DNA from: an uncultured Sphingorhabdus sp. | GTDB taxonomy: Bacteria > Pseudomonadota > Alphaproteobacteria > Sphingomonadales > Sphingomonadaceae | DNA length: 64,000 nucleotides | Assembly (NCBI GenBank): GCA_947492905.1 | Contig: CANLOL010000001.1 | Coordinates: 124,001-188,000, forward strand | Reading direction: 5' to 3' | Part shown: one piece after another, positions 18,827 through 28,521 of the stretch | Position numbering within the stretch: position 1 is the first letter of the stretch | How the letters are laid out: every line of letters begins with the position of its first letter | Program-made: the position numbers and the translations under genes | The notes under the pieces: generated by a model | The model's database searches: none | Told to the model about the DNA's origin: nothing | What the model saw: the letters and a program-made list of their open reading frames with translations, nothing else

Positions 18827-19279
18827 ATGAAGAAAATTTTAATATCAATCACAGCTCTATTTATCATGTCCTTACCCAGCGTTAGTCATGCCAATGGCGC
18901 AGCTATGTGTGTTGCGATGGAAAAAAATAGTAATAATGTCAGGATTGATAAGGAATATTTCATAAGATATGGAGGAGGCTCTGATACCACAGGTTATCAT
19001 GCAGATACAAAAGCAAGAGAAGATTTTCGAGAAAAATATAGCTCAACGCCATCTTGCCGTAACAGCGCCAGAAAATTTATGAATGGCGGATATTTTGTGA
19101 TTATAGAAAGCGGCCGTAAAAAAGATTATAGCGGCGCATATTATAATCGTTGGGGAATTGGTTTTGGTAATACTAGGGCCGAAGCCCTAATTGATGCCAA
19201 AAAACATCTCAGTAACCGTGACTGGGGATGGAATGAACGCAAACATGGTTATAAAGTGGATGAAAGTGGTAAATTTTAA
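18827..19279 (+). CDS. Small secreted protein of unknown function
   Basis: 150 residues from the ATG at 18827. AAGGAGG lies eight bases upstream, whereas the ATG at 18818 touches it. The signal peptide is about residues 1-22 (ending VSHA). The mature part has two cysteines (in AAMCVAME and STPSCRNS) that could form a disulfide, and a C-terminal GIGFGNTRAEALIDAKKHLS segment. That segment resembles DUF4189-type periplasmic repeats, where GxG..A...A..HC is common. No enzyme motif is seen. The gene stands alone. Confidence 0.6.
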   Translation: MKKILISITALFIMSLPSVSHANGAAMCVAMEKNSNNVRIDKEYFIRYGGGSDTTGYHADTKAREDFREKYSSTPSCRNSARKFMNGGYFVIIESGRKKDYSGAYYNRWGIGFGNTRAEALIDAKKHLSNRDWGWNERKHGYKVDESGKF

Positions 19280-19430
19280 GGACTGAAGTTACTGTAAATC
19301 GTCACTTTAAATAGCGGTTGGAGCGAGAAAGAAAATGGATTTACTATTGCAGATAGCCAGCCATTTTAACTGCAAAGCCAATTAAGTTTTGAAAATATTG
19401 TAATCCAATTCCGCTGCTCTATTAGGGGTA

Positions 19431-20057
19431 ATGGCTTATGAAACCCTGCTCTTATTTTTTATAACAGATTTATTGTTCTGCCTCTCCCCTGGGCCAGCCA
19501 CAATAGTCTGTGCTTCGCATGCTGCCAATGGCGGCATGCGAAATGCATTTGGGCCTATCATGGGCATTCATGCGGGCAATTTCATATGGTATGCCCTATC
19601 TGCACTGGGTTTGGTTGCATTGGTGCAAACCGCGCCTAGCCTCTATAATATCATTCGCTGGGCAGGCGTAGCCTATCTGTTGTGGATGGCCTTCTCCATG
19701 CTGCGTGAGAGCAGAGCTGACCTAGCTCTTAATAAGCGCGGCAATGTCAAATTCACCAGAGGGTTTATGAGCGGTCTAGCGGTGCATATGTCCAATCCAA
19801 AAGCCTTATTATTTTACGCAGCATTTTTACCGCAATTTATTGATCCGCAAATCAACATCATTTTTCAAATCACAATATTAGCCGCAATCACTATAGTAAC
19901 GGAAAGCATCGGCTTATTATTTTATTCGTCTATAGCTGCGGGTGCGCGCAGCATGGCAGATAGTGCAAAAATATCCGTCATTTCACATTATGGTTCTGCA
20001 ATTGTGTTAATCTTGGTCGCTTTATTTATGGCCTATCTCAATTATTCAGAAATATAA
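19431..20057 (+). CDS. LysE/RhtB family amino-acid exporter
   Basis: The 208-residue membrane protein has about six hydrophobic segments and the family motif FCLSPGPATIVCASHAANGG near the N-terminus. GFMSGLAVHMSNPKALLFY follows in the middle, where the NPKA-L-F block is typical. The family exports amino acids such as lysine, threonine or homoserine lactone by proton exchange at the inner membrane. The actual substrate cannot be told. AGGGG lies just before the start. It is convergent with the small lipoprotein gene downstream. Confidence 0.9.
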   Translation: MAYETLLLFFITDLLFCLSPGPATIVCASHAANGGMRNAFGPIMGIHAGNFIWYALSALGLVALVQTAPSLYNIIRWAGVAYLLWMAFSMLRESRADLALNKRGNVKFTRGFMSGLAVHMSNPKALLFYAAFLPQFIDPQINIIFQITILAAITIVTESIGLLFYSSIAAGARSMADSAKISVISHYGSAIVLILVALFMAYLNYSEI

Positions 20058-20072
20058 TGAGCGCTTAGAAAC

Positions 20073-20378
20073 TTAAATTTTCGTTTCTAACTCTTCATCA
20101 ATTTCCTCTTCTAGGGCTGCTGCTTTTTCGCAAGACTTTTGTTTACCATCTTCGCATCTGCGTAATTCTCTATCGCGTTTGCGGGTTAATTTGCCCAAGC
20201 GCTCCTCATGCTGACGCAGTCTCTTTCCGCGTTTTTCATCCGCTTCAGATTGGCTCGTCGTTACTGCATCAACGCCCTTGCCGACAACTTTGACGGGCGC
20301 AGTGACAATATTAGCTGCTGTACCAAGGGCGCATGCTTGTAAGGGCAATAATAATAAGAGGGGCAGTAAGGAGCGCAT
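20073..20378 (-). CDS. Small lipoprotein with coiled-coil tail
   Basis: The 101-residue protein begins with a lipoprotein signal (lipobox LQAC, Cys16). GTAANIVTAPVKVVGKGVDA follows, a segment I recall from conserved sphingomonad lipoproteins. After that comes a highly charged helical part with heptad character (about residues 45-98) and a Cys pair (RRCEDGKQKSCEK). It should be anchored in the outer or inner membrane. No function is known. Confidence 0.7.
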   Translation of the reverse strand: MRSLLPLLLLLPLQACALGTAANIVTAPVKVVGKGVDAVTTSQSEADEKRGKRLRQHEERLGKLTRKRDRELRRCEDGKQKSCEKAAALEEEIDEELETKI

Positions 20379-20512
20379 GGGTTCAGAGTAATCTATGATA
20401 TGATATTGTCAAATATTTCCATTTGAAGCAACGATTATACATAATGATATATTAGTTTACAATTAACTACATGCAAATATGATACATAGACTCCATTAAA
20501 GGAGTGTTTTTT

Positions 20513-21241
20513 ATGAAATCATCACAAAAAGGATTAGCCGAATTAATCGGCACATTTTGGCTCGTATTTGGGGGCTGCGGTAGCGCGGTATTAGCGGCGG
20601 GCATACCCGATCTTGGAATAGCATTTGTTGGCGTATCAATCGCATTTGGCCTTACCGTTGTCACTATGGCTTATGCTATTGGACACATATCTGGATGTCA
20701 TTTGAACCCAGCCGTGACAATAGGCCTATGGGCCGGCGGACGTTTCGACGCCAAAGACATACCGCTCTATATTATAGCGCAAGTCATTGGTGCCACTTTG
20801 GCCGCTTTAGCGATTTGGTTCATTGCATCAGGCAAAGCAGGCTTTGAAATAGCGCCCAACGGACTAGCGGTTAATGGATATGGAGAATTATCTCCCGATA
20901 AATATTCTATGGTCGCAGCATTTGCCATAGAAGTATTGCTAACATTCTTCTTCTTAATGATCATCATGGGATCAACCGATGGCCGCGCCCCTGCTGGATT
21001 TGCGCCATTGGCTATTGGTTTTGGTTTGGTGTTAATCCACCTTATCTCTATTCCAGTAACCAACACATCTGTTAACCCAGCGCGTAGCACCGGCCCTGCT
21101 CTATTAGTAGGCGGCATGGCATTGCAGCAATTATGGTTGTTCTGGTTAGCGCCTATTGTTGGCGGCATATTGGGCGGCATCACATATCGCAGCCTAGGTA
21201 AAGATGAGAATAAACCAGATATTGCTGGTGAAGTTTCTTAA
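20513..21241 (+). CDS. aqpZ: Aquaporin Z
   Basis: 242 residues from the ATG at 20513, with AAAGGAG eight bases upstream; a GTG nine bases earlier overlaps that site. Both pore motifs are intact: HLNPAVT (NPA 65-67) and SVNPARS (NPA 188-190, with Arg191 of the selectivity filter). His and narrow-filter context favour a water-specific AqpZ over a glycerol facilitator. Six transmembrane helices are evident. It sits in the inner membrane and equalises osmotic water flow. A terminator follows directly. Confidence 0.95.
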   Translation: MKSSQKGLAELIGTFWLVFGGCGSAVLAAGIPDLGIAFVGVSIAFGLTVVTMAYAIGHISGCHLNPAVTIGLWAGGRFDAKDIPLYIIAQVIGATLAALAIWFIASGKAGFEIAPNGLAVNGYGELSPDKYSMVAAFAIEVLLTFFFLMIIMGSTDGRAPAGFAPLAIGFGLVLIHLISIPVTNTSVNPARSTGPALLVGGMALQQLWLFWLAPIVGGILGGITYRSLGKDENKPDIAGEVS

Positions 21242-21262
21242 ATATTATCATCATCGCATGAA

Positions 21263-21294
21263 AAAGGCCTCGCAATTGCGGGGCCTTTTTTTTG
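21263..21294. terminator. Bidirectional terminator between aqpZ and galU
   Basis: An 11-bp stem (21263-21273 with 21278-21288, loop AATT) has a T run on the plus strand. An A run on the other side gives T's on the minus strand. It serves the convergent aqpZ and galU genes. Confidence 0.9.
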
Positions 21295-21308
21295 ACGGTG
21301 TAGCTGTA

Positions 21309-22175
21309 TTAAATATATTTTTTGATAAATTCACGAACATCATCGGCCAAATCTTCGCGTTCCATAGCAAGAGCAAAATTAGCCTCTAAATAGCCCGCCT
21401 TTGACCCGCAATCAAAACGATTACCATCAAAAGTAACAGCATGAAAAGCTTGGTTGCCAATCATCTTGGCCATCGCATCGGTCAGTTGAATCTCACCGCC
21501 GCTGCCAGCTTCCTGATTTTCCAATGTCCGCATCACATCTGGCTGCAATATATAACGTCCTGATATAATCAGATTAGAAGGAGCATCCTCTATCGCTGGT
21601 TTTTCAACAAGGCCGCGCACCTCAGTAAGAACGCCTTCGCTATTGCCAGGATCAATCACCCCATAGCTAGAGACTTTCTCTTTCTCAATTTCTAATACGC
21701 TAAGCAAGTTTCCGCCTTTTTCTTCATAAGCGGAGACCATTTGTTTCATGCATCCTGTCTCGCCATGCATAAATTCATCGGGCAAAAATACAGCGAATGG
21801 TTCATCCCCTATTATATCTCTGGCACACCAAATAGCATGACCAAGGCCCAATGGCTCTTGCTGCCGCACATAGGCACAATTGCCAGGCTTCAATCGCGTT
21901 CCATCTAATATAGAGAGGTCTTTATCACGCGAGCGCATAGTATGCTCTAATTCATAGGCACTATCAAAATGATCTTCGATAGTGCTTTTGCCGCGGCCCG
22001 TGACGAATATCATTTGCTCAATGCCAGCCTCTATAGCTTCATCGACTGCATATTGAATCAATGGGCGATCAACAATTGGCAGCATTTCTTTTGGAATGGC
22101 TTTTGTCGCTGGTAAAAAGCGCGTTCCTAGCCCCGCTACTGGAAATACTGCTTTGCGAATAGGTTTAACTGTCAT
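21309..22175 (-). CDS. galU: UTP-glucose-1-phosphate uridylyltransferase
   Basis: The 288-residue protein has the nucleotidyl-transferase N-terminus PVAGLGTRFLPATKAIPKEM (about residues 12-31), followed by the Lys-containing LVEKPAIEDAPSNL block. It makes UDP-glucose for exopolysaccharide and envelope glycans. AAGGATT precedes the start. It is followed upstream by msrA in the same direction after 67 bases, which may or may not be one transcript. Confidence 0.96.
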   Translation of the reverse strand: MTVKPIRKAVFPVAGLGTRFLPATKAIPKEMLPIVDRPLIQYAVDEAIEAGIEQMIFVTGRGKSTIEDHFDSAYELEHTMRSRDKDLSILDGTRLKPGNCAYVRQQEPLGLGHAIWCARDIIGDEPFAVFLPDEFMHGETGCMKQMVSAYEEKGGNLLSVLEIEKEKVSSYGVIDPGNSEGVLTEVRGLVEKPAIEDAPSNLIISGRYILQPDVMRTLENQEAGSGGEIQLTDAMAKMIGNQAFHAVTFDGNRFDCGSKAGYLEANFALAMEREDLADDVREFIKKYI

Positions 22176-22242
22176 ATTGAAATCCTTAAATACCCTTTCG
22201 CTATAATACGGTATATATAATGAAATTTTAAAAACTACCGCT

Positions 22243-22776
22243 TCATGCTTTTAATTTTGCAGCATGGTTTTTCTTTAGCTTTGCCAGTTTTGGCGGAATA
22301 ACGGCCATGCAATAAGGGTTTCTTTGCCCCTCACCGTCCCAATAATCTTGATGATAATCTTCTGCGACATACCAATTATCGGCTTTCTCAATACTGGTGA
22401 CAATAGGATCGCTATGATCGGACTGCGCGCGCGCAATGGCTTCATTAGCAAGTAACTCTTGTTCATTATCGGTTGGGAAAATAGCGCTGCGATATTGGGT
22501 GCCAATATCATTGCCTTGCCGATTAAGCTGCGTAGGGTCATGCGTCGCAAAAAATATATCGTATAAGTCCGCTAAGCTAATTTGATCGGAGTTAAAATTC
22601 ACACGAATAGCCTCTGCATGTCCGGTAGCGCCCGTGCAAATATCTTTATAGGTCGGATTCAGGCTATGCCCACCAATATATCCAGATTCAACGCTTGTAA
22701 CGCCGTTCAATTGCAGAAATACAGCTTCGGTGCACCAAAAGCATCCGCCAGCAAGAGTAATTGTTTGAGATGTCAT
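22243..22776 (-). CDS. msrA: Peptide methionine sulfoxide reductase A
   Basis: The 177-residue protein has the catalytic GCFWCTE motif at residues 11-17 and the YHQDYW block near the C-terminus, both diagnostic for MsrA. It reduces methionine-S-sulfoxide in proteins. No signal peptide is seen, so it acts in the cytosol. AGGAG precedes the start. No msrB is visible nearby. Confidence 0.96.
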   Translation of the reverse strand: MTSQTITLAGGCFWCTEAVFLQLNGVTSVESGYIGGHSLNPTYKDICTGATGHAEAIRVNFNSDQISLADLYDIFFATHDPTQLNRQGNDIGTQYRSAIFPTDNEQELLANEAIARAQSDHSDPIVTSIEKADNWYVAEDYHQDYWDGEGQRNPYCMAVIPPKLAKLKKNHAAKLKA

Positions 22777-22837
22777 ATTTGCTCCTATCTAGCCTAAGAT
22801 AGCTATGAATGAACGTAAGACAAGATAATCGTAATAA

Positions 22838-25800
22838 TTAAGCGGGTAAAGGCTGTTCAATGGAGGGTTTATTTTTTGCCTCATCCTCTTTGGCGACCAA
22901 CAAATACATAACGGGGGTAACGATACGCGATAAAATGGTCGATGAGATTAACCCACCAATGATAACAACGGCTAGTGGCGCATAGAGCGCGCCGCCAAAT
23001 AGAGCCAAAGGCATCAAACCACCCACTGCCGTCAATGATGTTAATAAAACGGGCAAGAAACGCACCCGCCCCGCCTGTTCAATTGCAGTGCGCAATTTCA
23101 TACCATCTTCGCGCAATTGCGCTGTGAAATCGACCAAAAGAATCGAATTTTTAATCTCTATTCCGATCAGCGCTATAAAGCCAATAACCGCCATAAAGCT
23201 AACCGAGTTGCCTGTAAAAAACAGCCCTAATATCCCGCCAAAAGTTCCAAGGGGTATCACTCCAACAACAACGATAGTCTCTCTGAAACGGCCAAATTCA
23301 GCCACCAAAATTGCGAAAATACTAAATAATGCCACCAATATGGCGGGGCCAAAGCCTTGTAGTGTTTCATTCACTGCCTCGGCCTCGCCTCCTGCTCGTA
23401 TGGAATACCCCACTGGCAAATCAATTTTTTCGGCCTCTTCCAAAATATCATTGGAAATTTGCGATGGAATACCTCCAGTCACAACTTGCCCAGTGACCGC
23501 AACTTCTCTCTCTAATTTATAGCGGCGGATGACGGGTGTGACGGCTTTTAATTTGGGCTCGGTAATCTCACCAAGTTGAATAGGTTGACCATTTCGCGAA
23601 GGTACATAAATATCTTGCAAAGCCGATACGGGCTGATTTTCATCGCGCGGCAAACGCACAACCACAGGATAATTATCCCCTTCATTATCACGAAAATTAC
23701 CCGCTGCCTCTCCATTTAAAGCAAGGCGAATGGTGCGCCGTGGTGAACCAGATGCAATGTTCAATAAAGCCGCTTTCTTTTCATCAATGTTCAAATCGAC
23801 ATCAATACGATCCTTAGCAACAGGATTTGCAACATCACGGGCATCCGGATGATCGCGCATGATAGTTTCCACTTGGGCCGCTATTGTTTTCAAAACATCA
23901 TTATCGGGACCTTGAATCCGTATTGAGAGCGGGGAATCGACTGGCGCACCAAATTGGAAAAGGACGACCCTTATTCTTGCTCCGGCAATATTATCATATT
24001 TCGCCCGAAGTCTCTCAATCATCGCCTCGCTCTCGCGCCCTTGCCATTTATCGAGAACAACCAAAATTTCTCCATAGTCGGCGGTTTCGCGTGTACCAAA
24101 AACATTATAAAATACTTGCTGATTTGCCGAGCCGATATTTTCTGCTCGAACTTTTATCGACGGTTCTTCTTTTAAAATAGCCGATGCTTTTTTCACAATC
24201 TCTTTTGTGGTGGCCAGACTGCTGCCTTGTTCCGCTTCGATTGTGACACGGAAATAAGAAGAATCGGCATTTGGGAATAATGTGAACCCCATATATTTTA
24301 TCAGGAAAAAGGCCGATAATGTGAGCAGCATAGCGCTGTAAAAAGTGGTCTTTGGCCAGTTTAGAGCGCGCTGTAATATAGGTTCATAAAAGCGCTCAAT
24401 ATTGCGATTAATCCATTGGAGCAGAACATTGCCCTCTGGGTCTTCATCACGTTTCAATATTCTGCTGGCTAAAAATGGAATGATGGTGAGCGAAATTATC
24501 ATTGATGCGATCACCGTAAAGATGATCGAATAGAAAAAGCTTTTCGTATAAGCACCGGCCCCTTCAGGGAGAAATAATAAAGGGAAAAAGGCGAAAATTA
24601 ACACACCCGTTGAACCCAAAATTGCCGGCGTAATTTCTTTTGTCGCATCAACAGCAGCAATAGCCCTGCGTTTTCCCATCCTAAGATGACGCGAGATGTT
24701 TTCGGTTACCACGATGGAATCATCCACCAACAAACCAAGCGATAAAATAAAACCTGCAACCACGAGCTGATTGAGATTTTCACCAATAGTATATATTGCA
24801 AACAATCCAGAGGCGAGCGACAATGGTATCGAAATCATAACAATCATCGATGCTCTTATACCCAGCGGCAATAGGGTGAAAATGACCAAAAAAAGTGCGA
24901 TAGAGAAATCACGAGCAAGCTCGTTCAGCCTGAATTTAATATCTTTCGATTGATCAAATTGCAGCTCTAATTGCATATCCGCAGGCAGCGTTTTTCGATA
25001 TTCTTCCAATTGTACAAATAATATATCGCGCAATTTTGTGACATCTATTCCATCTTTTTGGGTCGGGGTAATGAAAACCGCTCTTTTATCATTATGCGCA
25101 GCTTCAACGCGCCGCTCTTCGGTTGACCAAGCAACATCTGCAACATCATTTATCGTTAAAACTGCGCCATCCCCAGAGCGCACAGGCAATGCTTCGATTT
25201 GTGCCAAATTCTCATAAGCACCGCCAGCATCAATGTTGAATCTTCTACCGCCGCTCTCTACAGATCCGCCCGGAATTTCAGCAGCACCTTGGCGTAAAGT
25301 ATCGGCAATTTGAGTCATTGGAATCCGCAATTCAGATAATTTGCCTGCATCCACGGTGACACTAATTTCATTTTGCGGCAAGCCAGTGGTGCGCACATTG
25401 CGAACGCCCAAATTGCGATTGAGCAAATCTGACAAATCATCGCTATATTTTTGCATCCTGCGCCAACTGGCTGTCTCGCTAACCAGCGCTAATTGCATGA
25501 TAGCCGCCTCTGTAGTGCGCACGCGGCGGAACCTAAATTCGACAATAGCTTCGGGCAATTGGTCTCTAATGGCAGAAACTTCTCTTACCGCATCATTAAA
25601 ATATTTATCTGCATCGCCGCTCCAATCAAATTCAGCGCTAATTGTCGAACTGCCGTCACGATTGGTGGATTGCACTTGCTTAACACCATCAAGGCCTTGC
25701 AAAATATCCTCAATAGGCTTGGCTACGGTTTGTTCCATATCCCCAGCATCCGCACCAGGTTGGAGCGCAATCACAAAAACTACAGGTATTGGAAAATGGG

Positions 25801-25912
25801 GATCAACGGCTCTGGATATAGATAAAAAGGCGTTCATACCCAGCGCTACAAGCAAAGCAAATAATACCAATGAGAGCTGCCAGCGGTTTATGACGGATGC
25901 AGCTAAACTCAT
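22838..25912 (-). CDS. RND efflux transporter permease (HAE-1 type)
   Basis: The 1024-residue protein has the size and twofold repeat of RND pumps: about twelve membrane segments and two large periplasmic loops. The conserved LLVDDSIVVTENISRHL in TM4 (about residue 390) carries the proton-relay acidic residues. IGIEIKNSILLVDF lies in the second half. These pumps form a trimer in the inner membrane and export drugs, metals or lipids with an adaptor and an outer-membrane channel. The start overlaps the stop of the adaptor gene (ATGA, 25909-25912). No TolC-type channel gene is next to it. Confidence 0.93.
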   Translation of the reverse strand: MSLAASVINRWQLSLVLFALLVALGMNAFLSISRAVDPHFPIPVVFVIALQPGADAGDMEQTVAKPIEDILQGLDGVKQVQSTNRDGSSTISAEFDWSGDADKYFNDAVREVSAIRDQLPEAIVEFRFRRVRTTEAAIMQLALVSETASWRRMQKYSDDLSDLLNRNLGVRNVRTTGLPQNEISVTVDAGKLSELRIPMTQIADTLRQGAAEIPGGSVESGGRRFNIDAGGAYENLAQIEALPVRSGDGAVLTINDVADVAWSTEERRVEAAHNDKRAVFITPTQKDGIDVTKLRDILFVQLEEYRKTLPADMQLELQFDQSKDIKFRLNELARDFSIALFLVIFTLLPLGIRASMIVMISIPLSLASGLFAIYTIGENLNQLVVAGFILSLGLLVDDSIVVTENISRHLRMGKRRAIAAVDATKEITPAILGSTGVLIFAFFPLLFLPEGAGAYTKSFFYSIIFTVIASMIISLTIIPFLASRILKRDEDPEGNVLLQWINRNIERFYEPILQRALNWPKTTFYSAMLLTLSAFFLIKYMGFTLFPNADSSYFRVTIEAEQGSSLATTKEIVKKASAILKEEPSIKVRAENIGSANQQVFYNVFGTRETADYGEILVVLDKWQGRESEAMIERLRAKYDNIAGARIRVVLFQFGAPVDSPLSIRIQGPDNDVLKTIAAQVETIMRDHPDARDVANPVAKDRIDVDLNIDEKKAALLNIASGSPRRTIRLALNGEAAGNFRDNEGDNYPVVVRLPRDENQPVSALQDIYVPSRNGQPIQLGEITEPKLKAVTPVIRRYKLEREVAVTGQVVTGGIPSQISNDILEEAEKIDLPVGYSIRAGGEAEAVNETLQGFGPAILVALFSIFAILVAEFGRFRETIVVVGVIPLGTFGGILGLFFTGNSVSFMAVIGFIALIGIEIKNSILLVDFTAQLREDGMKLRTAIEQAGRVRFLPVLLTSLTAVGGLMPLALFGGALYAPLAVVIIGGLISSTILSRIVTPVMYLLVAKEDEAKNKPSIEQPLPA

Positions 25913-27060
25913 TTTTTAGCAGGCTCACCCTTCAGAGCAGTTTGGGTCGAGGAAGGTTTAGCAGGGTTAGTTTTTGCTGAGGTAGTTTTGGCTTCACCAC
26001 GATTGACGACTTTCACACTATCACCATTGGTCAATTTCTCATGACCCCTAACAATGATCTGTTCGCCCAGAGATAAACCTTCTAACACCTCAACTTGCGT
26101 ATCGTTTAATTGACCCAATATTATATTGCGCAATTTAACGGTCTTACTCTCTTCATCATAAATATATATAATGGCCTCTGATGCGCGCATACCGCTGATG
26201 GCGCCAGAAGGTATGGCAATTTTAGTCTCATCATTGGCGATAATGAAATTAGCGGTTCCAATTTGCCCCGATTTAAAACGGCTATCTGCTGGCAATTCCA
26301 CTATAGCAAAAAATGCGCCTGTTTGTTCATTCGCACGTCCATCTATTTCCGTAACCCGCGCCGAAAATATCTCTTCCTTGATCGAGGAAATAGATACTTC
26401 GACAGGAATACCAACATTGATTTTTGCTGCATCTGATGATGTGAGGGGAATGCGCATAATATAGCCGCTATCTAATTGTCCGAAAATTAGAGCGGGCGAT
26501 CCAACGGATATAATCTGCCCCGGATCAATATTGCGGCGAATGATTATCCCATTGCTGGGAGCATATAATTTTGCAGTATCGGATGCGAAATTGGCTTGCT
26601 CAATCCTTGCTTGAGCCGCTTGATAATTGGCTTGCGATCGCTCGAGTTGCGATTTGGTAACCCACCCTTGCTTGAACAAGCTCTCAATGCGATCAAATTC
26701 AGATTTGGCTCTATCTAATTCGGCACGCGCCAATCCAATATCAGCATTGACTGTGGTGGTATCTAGAGCGGCAATTAAAGAACCGCGCCTTACCCTATCC
26801 CCTTCATTATATCGAACATTGGACACTTTACCAGATGTGGTGAAGCCTAGCGATGTTTCTCTGCGAAATCGTAATGTGCCTACCGATGAAATAATGTCTT
26901 TATTGTCACCTGCAACGACAGTGCTAATTTCAACAGGATATATTGTTTCGCTTTTTGTAGCTTCTGTATCAGCCTCTTGCGATTCATTTCCTAAACCACA
27001 AGCTGACAGAAGCAAAAGACTGCTGATAGTGAAATATGCTATAAATATGTTACTACGCAT
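25909..27060 (-). CDS. RND efflux membrane fusion protein (periplasmic adaptor)
   Basis: 383 residues from the ATG at 27060, with GGAG upstream; a TTG three bases earlier is possible. A lipoprotein signal (LLLLSAC, Cys about 21) anchors it to the inner membrane. A barrel-sandwich half (RYNEGDRVRRGSLIAALD), an alpha-helical hairpin (about residues 95-155) and the second sandwich half (LYAPSNGIIIRRNIDPGQII) follow, then beta-barrel and membrane-proximal domains. The C-terminal tail is Lys/Pro/Thr-rich. It links the RND permease encoded immediately downstream to an outer-membrane channel. No local regulator is seen. Confidence 0.93.
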   Translation of the reverse strand: MRSNIFIAYFTISSLLLLSACGLGNESQEADTEATKSETIYPVEISTVVAGDNKDIISSVGTLRFRRETSLGFTTSGKVSNVRYNEGDRVRRGSLIAALDTTTVNADIGLARAELDRAKSEFDRIESLFKQGWVTKSQLERSQANYQAAQARIEQANFASDTAKLYAPSNGIIIRRNIDPGQIISVGSPALIFGQLDSGYIMRIPLTSSDAAKINVGIPVEVSISSIKEEIFSARVTEIDGRANEQTGAFFAIVELPADSRFKSGQIGTANFIIANDETKIAIPSGAISGMRASEAIIYIYDEESKTVKLRNIILGQLNDTQVEVLEGLSLGEQIIVRGHEKLTNGDSVKVVNRGEAKTTSAKTNPAKPSSTQTALKGEPAKK

Positions 27061-27161
27061 CAACGATAGGCTCCAGCATCTCTATATTTTTCATGGCATG
27101 GTTAGAAAATATAATCAATGCAAAGCTGTGTATCTTATATCAATATCATATTGATTAGATA

Positions 27162-27188
27162 TAAAAAAAGCGGCCATAAAGACCGCTT
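27162..27188 (-). terminator. Terminator of the OmpA-family gene
   Basis: Read on the minus strand, AAAGCGGTC and GGCCGCTTT pair (9 bp, one G-U only in minus-strand RNA), followed by a run of T's. The wobble fits transcription from the OmpA gene, whose stop lies 23 bases away. Confidence 0.85.
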
Positions 27189-27211
27189 TCCTTATAATAT
27201 ATTAGTCGAAA

Positions 27212-28330
27212 TTAGTTACCTGAACCAGGTCCATAAGTAACTTCAACACGACGGTTTTGAGGCTCACGTACACCATCAGCAGTATTTACCAATGGAGCTG
27301 TTTCACCAAATGCTTCTGTTGCAATTGCACCAGCGCTGATACCTTTTGATTCAAGGTAACCACGAACTACTGCGTTACGACGCTCTGAAAGAGCAACGTT
27401 GTAGCTGTTAGAACCTGATTTATCAGCGTGACCAGCCAACATTACACGAGCATTACCACAATTAGCATATTGGCTATAGGCATTATCAAGTGTTGAAGCA
27501 CCATCTGCACGTAGGTCTGATTTATCGTGATCGAAGAATACGATATATGGACCAGTGTTACATGGCGTTGCTACCGGTGGCGGTGGTGGCGGTGGCGGTG
27601 GTGGCGGAGGTGCAACCACTGGCGCCGGTGGTGGCGGTGGTGGCGGTGGCGGAGGAGGTGCTTCGCCGCCAAAGTTATAAATTAAGCTACCCAAAATTGA
27701 GTGCGATGTGAAATCTGTAGCAAAATCACGACCACGAGAATCTACCAAGTCAACACCATCAACATTGAAATAGCGATATTTTAGACCAAGGTCAAAACGG
27801 TCAGTCAATGGAGCACGAACACCAGCTAATACTTGCCATGCGAAACCTGTGTCGCTGTCATCTAGTACAACAAAGTCTAAACCATGATGCATATCTACAC
27901 GTGCGACACCAACACCGCCGCCAATGAAACCTTGAAGACCATCATCTGGTCCAAAGTCAAGAAGACCATTGAGCATAAAGCTAAGCGCATTTGCATCACC
28001 TACAGCATCAAAATCTCCACTGCGAAGAACTGTGCTACCGTTTTGGATCACGTTGCTAACTGAAGACAAACGCTCAACATCGGCTTCGCGGAAGCTAATT
28101 TCTGATTCCAGACGAAAAACACCAAAATCATAGCCTACAACACCTCCGAAATCATAACCGGTGTCTTGATCTACTAAAATCTCAGCATTTGAGTCAGTAA
28201 CAACAATTGTAGTATCTTCAACGATTGAAACCCCGCCGTCGACACCAACATACCATTGACCATCACGTGCCATCGCTGGCGTAGCCAATGCGGTGGAAGC
28301 GAGGGCCAAACCAATGGCTAACTTACGCAT
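27212..28330 (-). CDS. OmpA family outer-membrane protein with polyproline linker
   Basis: The 372-residue protein has a signal peptide (about 1-21, ending PAMA) and an N-terminal 8-stranded barrel (about 25-220). A linker of two polyproline tracts split by APVVA follows, then the OmpA-C peptidoglycan-binding domain (about 258-365). That domain contains FFDHDKSDL, GHADKSGSN and the NxxL..RR-type ALSERRNAVV and PQNRRVEV motifs. It ties the outer membrane to the wall. Long proline runs before OmpA-C are common in sphingomonads. It has its own terminator and is probably highly expressed. Confidence 0.93.
   Translation of the reverse strand: MRKLAIGLALASTALATPAMARDGQWYVGVDGGVSIVEDTTIVVTDSNAEILVDQDTGYDFGGVVGYDFGVFRLESEISFREADVERLSSVSNVIQNGSTVLRSGDFDAVGDANALSFMLNGLLDFGPDDGLQGFIGGGVGVARVDMHHGLDFVVLDDSDTGFAWQVLAGVRAPLTDRFDLGLKYRYFNVDGVDLVDSRGRDFATDFTSHSILGSLIYNFGGEAPPPPPPPPPPPAPVVAPPPPPPPPPPPPVATPCNTGPYIVFFDHDKSDLRADGASTLDNAYSQYANCGNARVMLAGHADKSGSNSYNVALSERRNAVVRGYLESKGISAGAIATEAFGETAPLVNTADGVREPQNRRVEVTYGPGSGN
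27565..27668. repeat. Low-complexity GGC/GGT tract coding for polyproline
   Basis: Two stretches of GGT/GGC triplets on the plus strand encode the proline runs of the OmpA-type protein. They are separated by the codons for APVVA. Such tracts can change length by slippage in steps of three without breaking the frame. Confidence 0.8.
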
Positions 28331-28508
28331 GTATATTCCCCTTTAAAATTTATAACTTAATAATTTGGTATTGGTTTATTACGCGCAAGTCACAAACCAT
28401 GCAAGAACAGTTTCAAATAAACTGTTGCTAAAATGTCTCCATTATGTGGATATTCTCATAAAAAACTGGTCTAATTCCCTAAAAAAACTAATTTTTATAC
28501 TTAATAAC

Positions 28509-28521
28509 ATGAGATTCTCAT
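28509..28521 (-). terminator. Weak hairpin at the 3' end of the GTA cluster
   Basis: ATGAGA-T-TCTCAT is a 6-bp inverted repeat touching the stop codon of the last GTA-cluster gene. Scattered T's follow on the minus strand. The loop is too tight for a convincing terminator, so this is a low-confidence call. Confidence 0.25.

Noticed and set aside
27490-27711. Plus-strand frame with Val/Ala repeats opposite the OmpA-type gene
   Set aside because: It is the shadow of the polyproline codons of the real minus-strand gene.
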